This document shows positions 43,834 to 52,634 of a DNA stretch of 64,000 nt, one piece after another (position 1 is the stretch's first letter; the number at the start of each line of letters is the position of its first letter). Under the pieces are notes generated by a model, which was not told where the DNA came from, searched no databases, and worked only from the letters and a program-made list of their open reading frames with translations. The position numbers and the translations under genes are program-made. This stretch comes from Thermus caldifontis (GTDB lineage Bacteria; Deinococcota; Deinococci; Deinococcales; Thermaceae), in assembly GCF_003336745.1 (NCBI RefSeq), contig NZ_QGMX01000002.1:186001-250000 (forward strand), given 5' to 3'.

Positions 43834-44123
43834 TGCAAAGGGCTATTCTCCTCCTCCTTTTCCTGGGGCTGGCCTTGGGCCAGCGCCTGGCGGTCATAGG
43901 GGATTGGGGCCAGGACACCCCCGGCCGCCCGCAGGTGGCCAGGCTCCTTCGAGCGGAGCATGCCCGCAAGCCCCTCGCTGCCCTTCTTACCGTGGGGGAC
44001 AATTTCTACCCCCGGGGGCAGGTGGTGGAAGGCTTTCTCCGGGAGCTTCCCCCCGTGCCCCTCTACCCCGCCTTTGGCAACCGGGTGCTGGACCGCTTTG
44101 TCCTTAGGAAGGGCTCCCCATGA
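43833..44123 (+). pseudogene. Truncated metallophosphoesterase, N-terminal fragment
   Basis: A 96-residue frame: signal peptide (AILLLLFLGLALGQ), then RLAVIGDWGQD and LLTVGDNFYPRG, the first two metal-site motifs of calcineurin-like phosphoesterases. The next motif should be GNHD but reads GNRVLDRF, and the frame ends about 10 residues later at the convergent HIT gene. At least half the usual domain, including the catalytic histidines, is missing. Probably a deletion remnant. GTG 43833 overlaps the preceding stop. Confidence 0.7.
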
Positions 44124-44427
44124 CGTGCACGTGCACGTGGAAGACCTCCTGTCCCCCCTTCTCCCCCACGTGCACCTGGACCTTGTAGCCCTCTAGCCCC
44201 AAGGACCGCGCCACCCGGTTGGCGGTGCGGAAAAGGGCCCCGAGCTTCCTCTCCCCCTCCTCCGTGTCGGGGTAGTCGGAAAGCTTCTCTACGTGCTCCT
44301 TGGGCACCACCAAAACATGCACCGGGGCCCTAGGCCTTATGTCGTGGAAGGCCACAAAGCCCGCATCCTCGTAGACCTTCCGGGAAGAAAGCTCCCCGGC
44401 GATGATGCGGCAGAACACGCACTCCAT
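44104..44427 (-). CDS. HIT-family nucleotide-binding protein
   Basis: A 107-residue HIT protein: CVFCRIIAGE near the start (two cysteines of a possible zinc site), HVLVVPKEHV, and the histidine triad HVHVHVMG at the C-terminus. These proteins hydrolyse nucleoside phosphoramidates or dinucleotides. It overlaps the convergent phosphoesterase remnant by 20 nt. Confidence 0.94.
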   Translation of the reverse strand: MECVFCRIIAGELSSRKVYEDAGFVAFHDIRPRAPVHVLVVPKEHVEKLSDYPDTEEGERKLGALFRTANRVARSLGLEGYKVQVHVGEKGGQEVFHVHVHVMGSPS

Positions 44428-44437
44428 GGGGAAAAGT

Positions 44438-45754
44438 CTACCCTAAGGGAAGCTCCACAGGAAGCGGCGGCCCTTCCACCACCGCCTCCACCCGGCCCAA
44501 AAGGGTGTACCCCTCCGCCCCCTCCACCCGGGCCAAAACCGTGTCCCCGGGCCGGGTAGGCCCAGAAAGCCGGGCCTCGTAGTAGTCAGGGGTATGGCCT
44601 AAGGCCAAGCCATCCTGGATCCTCTCCACCAGGACCTCCACCTGGCTTCCCAGCTTGGGCCTTAGGCGCTCCTCCGCTAGGCGCTGGGCCAAGGCGATGA
44701 TCTCCTTGGTGCGCCGCTTGCGCACCTCTGGGGGCACCTGGGGCATGGAGGCCGCCTTGGTCTTGGGCCTGGGGGTGTAGGTGAAGGCGTGGACCCGGGT
44801 GGGCCTGAGCTCCTCCAAGAAGGCTAGGGTTTCCTGGTGCTCCTCCTCGGTCTCCGTGGGTAGGCCGGCAATGACGTCCGTGGTGAGGGCAAAGCCGGGG
44901 ATAAGCTCGTAGGCCCTCTGCACCAGCTTACGGTAGTAGGCCTTGTCGTAGCGGCGGCCCATGAGCCTTAGGAGGCGGTCCGAGCCCGTCTGCAGGGAAA
45001 GGTGCAGGTGGGGCCTGACCCCGGGGGCATAGCGGGCGATGACCCCAAGGAGATCCTCCCCCACGTCCTCGGGCTCAATGGAGGAAAGCCGCACCCTTGC
45101 CCCCAGGTGGTGGAGGTCCTCCACCAACCCCGCAAGGCCCTTGGGATGGCCCCGGTAGCTTCCCAGCCGCACCCCCGTGAGCACGATTTCCTTGATGCCC
45201 ATCCGGAGAAGCGTCTCCGCCTCCGCCAAGGCGTCCCGGAAGTCCCGGTGCCGCTCCTTGCCCCGTAGCCGGGGGATGATGCAGTAGGCGCAGCCCACCT
45301 GGCAGCCATCCTGCACCTTCAAAAAGGCCCGCACCCGGCTATTCAAAAGCCCCCTCTCCCCCGCCCCCCAGAACTCGTTGGGGGGGGTGGTGATGGGGTC
45401 TGCGGGGAGGCCAAAGTGCTCCAGGATCACCTTGGGAAGCTCCGCTTTGCGGGTGTTGGGCACCACGGCGTCGGCACCCAGTTCCCGCACCTCCTCAGGG
45501 GCAAGCTCGGCATAGCATCCCGTGACCACGATAAAGGCCTTGGGATTAGCCCTCCTGGCCCGGCGGATCTCCTTGCGGGCGTCGGCCTCGGCGGTGGTGG
45601 TCACCGCGCAGGTGTTGATGACCACCAGGTCGGCCCCCGCCTCGAGGGGAACCACCTCCGGCTCCAAGGCCTTAAGGAAGCCCAAAAGGGCCTCGGTTTC
45701 CACCTGGTTCACCTTGCACCCCAGGGTGCGGAAGGCCGCGCGCATCCTTTCCAT
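44438..45754 (-). CDS. mtaB: tRNA t6A37 methylthiotransferase (MtaB-like radical SAM enzyme)
   Basis: A 438-residue enzyme. N-terminal cluster cysteines lie in TLGCKVNQVET, INTCAV and VTGCYAE. The radical SAM motif is DGCQVGCAYCIIP, and a C-terminal TRAM-like region ends GRVEAVVEG. The LGCKVNQ opening points to MtaB (ms2t6A) rather than MiaB. Start ATG 45754, or 45745 three codons later; neither has a strong ribosome binding site. Confidence 0.92.
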   Translation of the reverse strand: MERMRAAFRTLGCKVNQVETEALLGFLKALEPEVVPLEAGADLVVINTCAVTTTAEADARKEIRRARRANPKAFIVVTGCYAELAPEEVRELGADAVVPNTRKAELPKVILEHFGLPADPITTPPNEFWGAGERGLLNSRVRAFLKVQDGCQVGCAYCIIPRLRGKERHRDFRDALAEAETLLRMGIKEIVLTGVRLGSYRGHPKGLAGLVEDLHHLGARVRLSSIEPEDVGEDLLGVIARYAPGVRPHLHLSLQTGSDRLLRLMGRRYDKAYYRKLVQRAYELIPGFALTTDVIAGLPTETEEEHQETLAFLEELRPTRVHAFTYTPRPKTKAASMPQVPPEVRKRRTKEIIALAQRLAEERLRPKLGSQVEVLVERIQDGLALGHTPDYYEARLSGPTRPGDTVLARVEGAEGYTLLGRVEAVVEGPPLPVELPLG

Positions 45755-45780
45755 TCTGGTAGGCTAAGGGGACCAAGTCA

Positions 45781-45920
45781 ACAACCGGGGGCAGAGTGTG
45801 ATCCCCCCCACTTGCGGTGAAAACCCCAGGAGTTGTAGCATCACCTCCGTCTGCCCCAAGATATGGGGGAAGGCCCTTGGGGCCAGCGATCTTGTCCACT
45901 CAAGTACTCAGGGAGGATTT
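45781..45920 (+). promoter_or_regulatory. Leader/promoter region of the ribonucleotide reductase gene
   Basis: A 140-nt gene-free stretch. TTGCGG (45812-45817) and TAGCAT (45836-45841) at 18-bp spacing form a possible promoter. Paired arms: GGGGCAGA/TCTGCCCC (45788-45795, 45850-45857), GGTGA/TCACC (45816-45820, 45841-45845), and AAGAT/ATCTT (45858-45862, 45889-45893) around GGCCC/GGGCC. No B12 box like that of cobalamin riboswitches is seen. Confidence 0.45.
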
Positions 45921-48900
45921 ATGGAGCATTTGTTTGATGAGCACGCACAGGCCATCGCCAAACGCCAGTATCTGCAAGAAGGGGATGGGGACATCCTGGG
46001 CATGTTCCGCCGGGTGGCCCGGGAGATCGCCAAGGTGGAGAAGCCGGAAGACCGCGCCTTCTGGGAGGAAAAGTTTTACCATCTCATGGCCTCCAAGCGC
46101 TTCTCCCCTGGGGGGCGCATCCTGTCGGGGGCGGGCACCCTGCACGGCAACCTTCTGAACTGCTTTGTGCAAGGGGCCACGGAGAACCCACCGGAAAGCT
46201 TTGAAGGCATCATGGAGGTGGCCAAGAAACTGGCCCTGGTCACCAAGGTGGGCGGGGGCAATGGGGTCAACCTGGACCCCTACCGCTCCAAGGGGAACCG
46301 CAAGCGCCGGGCGGTGCAGGGGGTGGCCTACCTCTCCGCCCGCCATCCCGATGTGACCGACTTCATCCGGGGCCTGATGCGCCCCCCCACCAATCCCGAA
46401 GGGGAAAAGGAGGAGATCGCCCTGAAGAACTTCAAAAGGGCCGTTTACGGGGAGGTTTCCCCCGAGCTTAGGTCCCTGGCGGAGCGCTACGGGGTAGGCA
46501 TCCTCAAGGAACCTCCTGAGGCCATCCGGGTGCCCGACGACATGGGGGGGATTATCGACGCCGCCCAAAAGGCCGCCGACCTGGCCCGCAAGGGCTTTTC
46601 GCCCCATGTGGACTTCTCCCTTCTACGGCCCGAAGGAGCCCCCATCCGGGGCTCTGGGGGCACCAGCTCGGGGCCGGTGAGTTTTCTGTTTGAAATCTTT
46701 GACAACTTCCTGGAGTGGGCGGCTCTTGGGGCGGAGGAGGCTGGTCCCGTAGCCACCTTGCGGTATGTATACGCTCCCGTACTGAGGGTGGTGCGCCAAG
46801 GCGGGACCCGCCGTGGCGCAGGCATGGCCACCCTTTCCATAGAGCACCCGGACCTTCTGGACTTCCTCACCGCCAAGGACCTGGACCGGGAGAAGGCGGA
46901 AGGGGACATCTCCACCTTCAACATCTCCGTCCTGGTCACCGAGGCCTTCATGAAGGCCCTCGAGGAGGACGCCCTTTGGCCCGTGACCCCCATTGAGGTG
47001 CCGGGCAAGTACTACCCCTACCCCGTGGAGGGCACCTACACGGGCCATATCCCCAGCCTGCCGGAACGGGAGGACGGGGCCAAGCCCATCCCCCTCTATG
47101 GGGGCAAGGTCCCCGCCCGCTGGCTTTGGCACGAGATCGCCTGGCACGCCTGGGCCACGGGAGAGCCGGGGCTCATCTTTGTGGACAGGATCAATGAGCT
47201 TTCCGCCCTAAAGGGGCTTGGGCCCAGGTACCAGATACACTCCACCAACCCCTGCTTCGTGGGCAGCACCCGCATCCCCACGGAGTACGGCCTGGTGCCC
47301 ATTGAAGAACTGGTCCAGAAGGGAAGTTTCTTTCTGGTCACCGATAACCGGGCTCCCTTCGGGGGCTTGGGTGGACCTAGGCCGGGAATGGGCACCACTG
47401 TGCGCCGGGCCGCCAAGGCCTTCTTCACCGGGGTCAAGCCCGTGGTGCGCCTCACCACCCGGGAGGGCCTCGAGGTCACCCTTACCCCGGACCACAAGGT
47501 CCTAACCCCCGAGGGGTACCGAAAGGCGGGTGGCCTCAAGCCTGGGGACCGCATCCTGGTGCAAAGCGGAGAGGGCCTCTTCCCCAAGGAGGAGCTCCTC
47601 CCTGTCCCTGCCCTGGCCGTGGCCCAAGCCCGGGTAGCCACCGCGGGAAGCCGGGGCGGCAGGGGGCGCCAGGACGTGCAGGCCCAATATACCAACCTTC
47701 CCACCCGGTGGAGCCGGGAGCTAGGGGTAGCCCTGGGGTGGCTTTTGGGCGATGGCTATCTCCGGGAGGATGGGGTAGGCTTCTACTTCTCCCGGCAGGA
47801 CTTTGAAAACGTTTCCTGGCTCCCCACCCTTCTAAGGGATTGGTTTGGCGGGGGAAGCCTACAAGAAACCCCCTCTTCCACTTACCACCTCCATTTCAAC
47901 CGGATCCCCTCCGAGTTCTTCCAGGCCCTAGGGGTAAAACCCGCTAAGGGCACGGAGAAACGGGTCCCCGAAAGCCTCTTCCGGGCACCCCGCGAGGCCG
48001 TGGTGGGGTTTCTCCAAGGCCTTTTCAGCGCCGACGGCTCGGTGCAGATCAACCCCCACAAAAAGGACGCCACCATCCGCTTGGCCTCCTCGAGCCCGGA
48101 GCTTTTAAAGGATGTGCAGCTCCTTCTCCTCAACCTGGGCATCTATGGGAAGATCTACAAGCGCCGCGAGGCTGGGCTCAAGGCCTTACCCGATAGCCAG
48201 CGAAAGCCCAAGCTCTACCCGGTGGCCGCCCAGTACGAGCTTATTCTCGGGGCGGAAAACCGGGACCATTTCGCCGAGGTGGTGGGTTTCCTACAAAAGG
48301 AGAAGCAGGAAAAGCTCACCTCCTTCCTTAAAGCACGTCCCCGGGGGAGCTACGGAAAACCCTTCCTGGCCACCGTGGAAAAGATAGAGCCCGCTGGGGA
48401 GGCACCGGTTTACGATCTCACCGAGCCGGTCACCCACAGCCTCATCGCCGGAGGCTTGGTCTGCCACAACTGCGGGGAAATCCCCCTCACCACAGGCGAG
48501 CCCTGCGACCTGGGAGCCCTGAACCTGGCCGCCTACGTGAAGGATGGGGTCTTCCAGATGGAGGAGTTCCGAAAGGATGTCCACACCGCCATCCGCTTCC
48601 TGGACAACGTCCTGGACGTGAACCAGTTCGCCCTTAAGGACAACGAGGAGGCGGCCAAGAAGCTCCGCAGGCTGGGTCTCGGGGTCATGGGCCTGGCGGA
48701 CGCCCTCATCAAGATGGGCCTCCCCTACGCCTCAGAGGCGGCCAGGGAAAAGGTCTACGAGATCATGTCCGCTATGCGGGAGGAGGCCATCAAGGCCTCG
48801 GAAGCCTTAGCCGAGGAGAGGGGCCCCTTCCCCCTCTACGAGGAGCACCGGGAGTACTTTGCCGCCTTAGGGGTAAGGCCCAGGCGCAACGTGGCCCTCC

Positions 48901-50123
48901 TCACCGTGGCCCCCACCGGCACTACCAGCATGCTCATGGGGGTTAGTAGCGGCATCGAGCCCGTCTTCAGCCCCTTCGTGTGGCGCAGGATCGGCGGGGA
49001 GTACAAGCCCCTCCTCCACCCCCTCTTCGTGGAGCTCATGGAGGCCTACCCGCCCCACCCCGAGTACGAGAAGGGGGGGAAGTGGGACTGGGACAGGATC
49101 ATCTCCGCCATCCAGGAGGACGGGCACGGCTCCGTGAAGAACCTCCCCTTCGTCCCTGAGGCCATACGCCAGATCTTCGAGTGCGCCCACGACATCCACC
49201 CCCTGGACCACGTGCGCATGCAGGGAGCCGTCCAGCGGGCCTTCGACTCCGAGGGGTATGCGGGCAACTCCCTCTCCAAGACCATCAACCTGCCCAACCA
49301 CGCCACCGTGGAAGAGGTGGAGGCCGCCTACCTGGAGGCCTACCGCACGGGGTGCAAGGGCATCACCGTCTACCGGGATGGCTCCCGGGAGTTCCAGGTG
49401 CTGACGGTAAAGAAAGCGGAGGAAAAGAAGGAGTCGCCGGTGGACGGGCAAGGTATGGGCTCCCACCTAGAAGAAGCTCCCTGGGCTTCCAACCCTGTCC
49501 CCCAGGCCCCTTCATCGGCACCTCAGCCGGGCACCCCCATATACGAGCGCCCAGGGAGGCTCATGGGCTTCACCGACATGGTCAAGCTCCTCTCCCCCGA
49601 TGGGGGCAAGCGGAGCTTTTTGGTCACGGTGAACATGCTGGAAGGAAGGCCTATAGAGGTCATCCTCACCTCGGGCAAGGCGGGGGACGAGGCCAACGCC
49701 GATTCCGAGGCCTTAGGCCGGGTGGTTTCCATCGCCCTCCAATACGGGGTGCCCCCGGAGGCCCTCATCCGCACCCTTAGGGGCATCAACGGTGGGCTCT
49801 ACGGCACCTACCAGGGGAGGCTGGTGTCCAGCAAGGCGGACCTGATCGCCGTGGCCTTGGAAACCATCCCCGAGGCCCTGAAGGGACAAGCTGCCCCTAG
49901 CCCTGAGGCAACCCCGCAGGTTCATTTGGGGAATGGGGACCCTGTGGCAGAGCTGGCCGGGATACCCCCCCTCTCCGGCGGTTCCCTGGGGGGGAGGGGG
50001 CCTCAAGAGGGACGGCTGGCCCTGGCGGGGGCCAGCACCTGCCCTGTCTGCGGGCAAAAGGCCCTGGTGCGGGAGGAAGGGTGCTTTAAGTGCCAGGTAT
50101 GCGGTTATTCCAAGTGCGGTTAG
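45921..50123 (+). CDS. nrdJ: Class II (adenosylcobalamin-dependent) ribonucleotide reductase, intein-containing precursor
   Basis: A 1400-residue precursor; removing the 406-residue intein (codons 445-850) leaves a 994-residue enzyme. Extein features: LNCFVQG (redox Cys), HSTNP|CGEIPL with the thiyl-radical Cys as the first residue after the intein, VAPTGTTSML, and a TSCPD-type C-terminal domain. The tail zinc ribbon has CPVC and CFKCQVCGYSKCG, whose terminal cysteines can re-reduce the active site. It makes dNTP precursors with coenzyme B12. ATG 45921 follows GGGAGG by 6 nt. Confidence 0.96.
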   Translation: MEHLFDEHAQAIAKRQYLQEGDGDILGMFRRVAREIAKVEKPEDRAFWEEKFYHLMASKRFSPGGRILSGAGTLHGNLLNCFVQGATENPPESFEGIMEVAKKLALVTKVGGGNGVNLDPYRSKGNRKRRAVQGVAYLSARHPDVTDFIRGLMRPPTNPEGEKEEIALKNFKRAVYGEVSPELRSLAERYGVGILKEPPEAIRVPDDMGGIIDAAQKAADLARKGFSPHVDFSLLRPEGAPIRGSGGTSSGPVSFLFEIFDNFLEWAALGAEEAGPVATLRYVYAPVLRVVRQGGTRRGAGMATLSIEHPDLLDFLTAKDLDREKAEGDISTFNISVLVTEAFMKALEEDALWPVTPIEVPGKYYPYPVEGTYTGHIPSLPEREDGAKPIPLYGGKVPARWLWHEIAWHAWATGEPGLIFVDRINELSALKGLGPRYQIHSTNPCFVGSTRIPTEYGLVPIEELVQKGSFFLVTDNRAPFGGLGGPRPGMGTTVRRAAKAFFTGVKPVVRLTTREGLEVTLTPDHKVLTPEGYRKAGGLKPGDRILVQSGEGLFPKEELLPVPALAVAQARVATAGSRGGRGRQDVQAQYTNLPTRWSRELGVALGWLLGDGYLREDGVGFYFSRQDFENVSWLPTLLRDWFGGGSLQETPSSTYHLHFNRIPSEFFQALGVKPAKGTEKRVPESLFRAPREAVVGFLQGLFSADGSVQINPHKKDATIRLASSSPELLKDVQLLLLNLGIYGKIYKRREAGLKALPDSQRKPKLYPVAAQYELILGAENRDHFAEVVGFLQKEKQEKLTSFLKARPRGSYGKPFLATVEKIEPAGEAPVYDLTEPVTHSLIAGGLVCHNCGEIPLTTGEPCDLGALNLAAYVKDGVFQMEEFRKDVHTAIRFLDNVLDVNQFALKDNEEAAKKLRRLGLGVMGLADALIKMGLPYASEAAREKVYEIMSAMREEAIKASEALAEERGPFPLYEEHREYFAALGVRPRRNVALLTVAPTGTTSMLMGVSSGIEPVFSPFVWRRIGGEYKPLLHPLFVELMEAYPPHPEYEKGGKWDWDRIISAIQEDGHGSVKNLPFVPEAIRQIFECAHDIHPLDHVRMQGAVQRAFDSEGYAGNSLSKTINLPNHATVEEVEAAYLEAYRTGCKGITVYRDGSREFQVLTVKKAEEKKESPVDGQGMGSHLEEAPWASNPVPQAPSSAPQPGTPIYERPGRLMGFTDMVKLLSPDGGKRSFLVTVNMLEGRPIEVILTSGKAGDEANADSEALGRVVSIALQYGVPPEALIRTLRGINGGLYGTYQGRLVSSKADLIAVALETIPEALKGQAAPSPEATPQVHLGNGDPVAELAGIPPLSGGSLGGRGPQEGRLALAGASTCPVCGQKALVREEGCFKCQVCGYSKCG
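47253..48470 (+). mobile_element. Intein with LAGLIDADG homing endonuclease in nrdJ
   Basis: 406 in-frame residues from Cys1 (CFVGSTRIPT) to the terminal His-Asn (GLVCHN), followed by Cys+1. Splicing blocks: TPDHKVLT (block B His81), APVYDLTEPVTHSLIAGGLV (block F). Two endonuclease motifs: ALGWLLGDGYL (160-170) and GFLQGLFSADGS (252-263). Both splicing and endonuclease residues look intact. It interrupts the conserved NP/CGEIPL, so the enzyme is inactive until spliced. RIR1-type inteins are known in T. thermophilus. Confidence 0.96.
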
Positions 50124-50141
50124 GTGCGCCCTAGGGACCCA

Positions 50142-50170
50142 GGCCCCACCGGCTAGTCCGGTGGGGCCTT
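50142..50170 (+). terminator. Terminator after nrdJ
   Basis: A perfect 11-bp stem (50142-50152 with 50158-50168) with a CTAGT loop, then TT. The -10 box of the next gene (TACACT, 50170-50175) begins immediately. Confidence 0.8.
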
Positions 50171-50181
50171 ACACTAACGAT

Positions 50182-50733
50182 ATGGTCCAGCCCCGGCGCT
50201 TCACCCGCAAGGAGTACCGCCGCCTCCTGGAGGCTGGGGTGATCCAGGAGGATGAACGGGTGGAGCTCATTGAGGGTACCGTGGTGGAAATGAGCCCCAT
50301 AGGAAGCCGGCATGCCGCAGGGGTCAAAAAGCTCAACGCCCTCTTTCACCAAGCCCTGGGGGAGCGGGCCCTTGTGGGAGTCCAGGACCCCATAAGGCTT
50401 TCCCCTTTTTCCGAACCCCAGCCGGACCTGGTCCTCCTGAAGGTGCGCCCCGACTTCTATGCCCAGGATCACCCTGGTCCGGAAGACATCCTTCTCCTGG
50501 TGGAGGTGGCCGAGGCTTCCCTAGCCTATGACCGTCAAGTAAAGCTTCCCCTTTACGCCCAGGCAGGGATTCCGGAGGTCTGGCTGGTGAACCTGGAGGA
50601 AAACAGGGTGGAGGTCTACCGGAATCCTATGGGAGGGGCCTTTCAGGAGGTGCGGGAGCTAGGCCCTGAGGACACCCTGTCCCCCATGGCCTTCCCTCAG
50701 GTTTCGTGGAAGGCAAAGGAGATTCTGCCTTGA
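50182..50733 (+). CDS. Uma2-family (DUF820) putative endonuclease
   Basis: A 183-residue protein with the Uma2 layout: RFTRKEYRRLLEAGVI, ERVELIEGTVVEMSPIGSRH, EPQPDLVLLK and LLVEVAEASLAYDRQVKLPLYAQAGIPE, the last two giving the PD-(D/E)XK-like acidic and lysine residues. Its biological role is unknown; such genes are multicopy in many Thermus and cyanobacteria. ATG 50182 is 6 nt after TACACT. Confidence 0.88.
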   Translation: MVQPRRFTRKEYRRLLEAGVIQEDERVELIEGTVVEMSPIGSRHAAGVKKLNALFHQALGERALVGVQDPIRLSPFSEPQPDLVLLKVRPDFYAQDHPGPEDILLLVEVAEASLAYDRQVKLPLYAQAGIPEVWLVNLEENRVEVYRNPMGGAFQEVRELGPEDTLSPMAFPQVSWKAKEILP

Positions 50734-51356
50734 TCCGCATCAAGATCTGCGGCATAACCCGGTTGGAGGACGCCCTTCTGGCGGAGGCCCTGGGGGCCTT
50801 CGCCTTGGGATTTGTCTTCGCCCCGGGCTCCAAAAGGCGGGTGGCCCTCGAGGTGGCCCGGAGCATCTCGGAGGCCCTGGGGCCCTTGGCGGTGCGGGTA
50901 GGGGTCTTCCAGGACCAAGGCCCCGAGGAGGTGCTGAGGCTTGCGGAGGGGGCCAAGCTCCAGGTGGTCCAGCTCCATGGCCAGGAACCCCCGGAGTGGG
51001 CGGAGGCCATCGGCAAGCACTACCCCGTCATCAAAGCCTTTTCCCTCACCGGCCCCGCAGACCCCGCCTGGAAGGACTACCCCGCCAGCGCCCTCCTTCT
51101 GGACGGCAAGGTCCCGGGAAGCGGCCAGGCCTACCCAAGGGACTGGGCCCGGCCCCTTTTGCAAACCGGGAAGCGGGTGATCCTGGCCGGAGGGATCACC
51201 CCGGAAAACCTGGAGGAGGTTCTGGCGCTAAGGCCCTACGCCCTGGACCTTTCCAGCGGGGTGGAACAGGCCCCCGGGGTGAAGGACGAGGCCAAGTTGA
51301 GAAGGCTCTTCGCTAAAGTTAGAGATTTTGCGGCCCGGCGTATGATGGAAAGGTGA
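50730..51356 (+). CDS. trpF: Phosphoribosylanthranilate isomerase
   Basis: A 208-residue TIM-barrel enzyme of tryptophan synthesis: IKICGITRLEDALLA (catalytic Cys), VGVFQDQ, LQVVQLHGQEPPE, ILAGGITPENLEE (with the phosphate loop) and ALDLSSGVEQAPGVKD. TTG 50730 is chosen: AAGGAGA lies 7 nt upstream and the product then matches the usual N-terminus. It overlaps the Uma2 stop by 4 nt. Confidence 0.94.
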   Translation: MIRIKICGITRLEDALLAEALGAFALGFVFAPGSKRRVALEVARSISEALGPLAVRVGVFQDQGPEEVLRLAEGAKLQVVQLHGQEPPEWAEAIGKHYPVIKAFSLTGPADPAWKDYPASALLLDGKVPGSGQAYPRDWARPLLQTGKRVILAGGITPENLEEVLALRPYALDLSSGVEQAPGVKDEAKLRRLFAKVRDFAARRMMER

Positions 51357-52144
51357 TCGGCCAGAAGCACCCCTACTACCCCTTTTTGGAAACCATGCTG
51401 GAAGCCGCCCACCTGGCCAAGGGCATCCACGCCTACTACTTGGAAAAGGGCTTCACCCACGGCACCAAGTCCGGCCCCACCGATCTGGTGACCCAGGCGG
51501 ACCGGGAATCGGAGGAGGCCATCAAAGAGCTTCTCCTTTCCCGCTTCCCCGAAGCGGGCTTCCTGGGGGAGGAAGGGGGGAGCGAGGGGGGAAAGGCCCT
51601 CCGCTTCATCGTGGACCCCCTGGACGGCACGGTGAACTACGCCCATGGCTTCCCCTTCTATGCGGTTTCCATCGCCCTCGAGGTGGAAGGCCAGATCCAG
51701 GTGGGCGTGGTCCTGGACACCAGCCGGGACGAGGCCTTTTACGCGGTGCGGGGAGAGGGCGCCTTCCTAAACGGCAGGCCCATCCGGGTCACAAAGCGGA
51801 AGGAGCTTTTGGGAAGCCTTCTCGCCACGGGATTTCCCTACGACGTGGCCAAGGACCCGGAGAACCTCACCTACTTCCACCGGGCCCTGTCCCAAGGGCT
51901 TTTGGTGCGCCGGCCTGGGGCGGCAGCTTTGGACCTGGTCTATGTGGCTGCCGGGAGGCTGGAGGGCTTCTGGGAGGTGAAGCTGAACCCCTGGGATGTG
52001 GCCGCAGGCTGGCTCATCGTGGAGGAGGCCGGGGGCAAGGTGACCGACCTGGAAGGCCGGCTCTACCGCCTGGGGCACCGCTACATCGTGGCCACCAACG
52101 GCGAGATCCACGAGGCCCTCATCCAGACCCTCCTGGGCCGCTAA
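51353..52144 (+). CDS. Inositol monophosphatase family protein
   Basis: A 263-residue phosphatase with metal-site motifs FLGEEGG, IVDPLDGTVNYAHGFP, and NPWDVAAGWLIVEEAGG. It may act on inositol-1-phosphate or related sugar phosphates, such as those in Thermus compatible solutes or glycolipids (inference). GTG 51353 overlaps the trpF stop. Confidence 0.93.
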   Translation: MIGQKHPYYPFLETMLEAAHLAKGIHAYYLEKGFTHGTKSGPTDLVTQADRESEEAIKELLLSRFPEAGFLGEEGGSEGGKALRFIVDPLDGTVNYAHGFPFYAVSIALEVEGQIQVGVVLDTSRDEAFYAVRGEGAFLNGRPIRVTKRKELLGSLLATGFPYDVAKDPENLTYFHRALSQGLLVRRPGAAALDLVYVAAGRLEGFWEVKLNPWDVAAGWLIVEEAGGKVTDLEGRLYRLGHRYIVATNGEIHEALIQTLLGR

Positions 52145-52154
52145 AATAGGGGGC

Positions 52155-52634
52155 ATGGACCTCGAGGCCAAAAAGAAAGTCCTGCGCAGCTTCACCTATG
52201 GCCTGTACATCCTCACGGCCAAGGACGGGGAGGACTACGCCGCCGGCACCGTGAACTGGGTAACCCAGGCCTCCTTCACCCCACCCCTCGTGGCCCTGGG
52301 GGTGAAGCGGGATAGCCGCCTCCACGGGCTGATCCAGCGCACGGGGAAGCTGGCCCTCATGACCCTGGCCCAGGACCAGAAGCCCATCGCCCAGGACTTC
52401 TTCAAGCCCACGGTGCGGGAGGGGAACACCCTAAACGGCCATCCCTTTGAACCCTCCCCCACCTTTGGCCTTCCCCTCCTCAGCGAGCTTCCCTACTGGC
52501 TCGAGGCCGAGGTGCGCCACCTTTACGAGGGCGGGGACCACAGCCTGGTGGTGGCCGAGGTGGTGGAGGCTGGGGTGAGGGAAGAGGCCAAGCCCCTCAT
52601 CATGTGGGACACGGGCTGGTTCTACGGGGGTTAA
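52155..52634 (+). CDS. Flavin reductase-like FMN-binding protein
   Basis: A 159-residue protein of the flavin reductase-like domain family: FTYGLYILTAKDGEDYAAGTVNWVTQAS and PPLVALGVKRDSRLHGLI are typical FMN-contact segments. Possibly an NAD(P)H:flavin oxidoreductase or FMN-binding redox protein. TAAAAT (52142-52147) lies 7 nt before the ATG (leaderless type). It overlaps the convergent JAMM gene by 4 nt. Confidence 0.88.
   Translation: MDLEAKKKVLRSFTYGLYILTAKDGEDYAAGTVNWVTQASFTPPLVALGVKRDSRLHGLIQRTGKLALMTLAQDQKPIAQDFFKPTVREGNTLNGHPFEPSPTFGLPLLSELPYWLEAEVRHLYEGGDHSLVVAEVVEAGVREEAKPLIMWDTGWFYGG

Noticed and set aside
44120..44140. Short ACGTGC tandem repeat as a possible regulatory or CRISPR-like repeat
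   Set aside because: It encodes the HVHVHV histidine triad of the HIT protein.
45781..45920. Cobalamin riboswitch upstream of nrdJ
   Set aside because: The expected B12 box and core sequences were not found; only unspecific paired arms are present.
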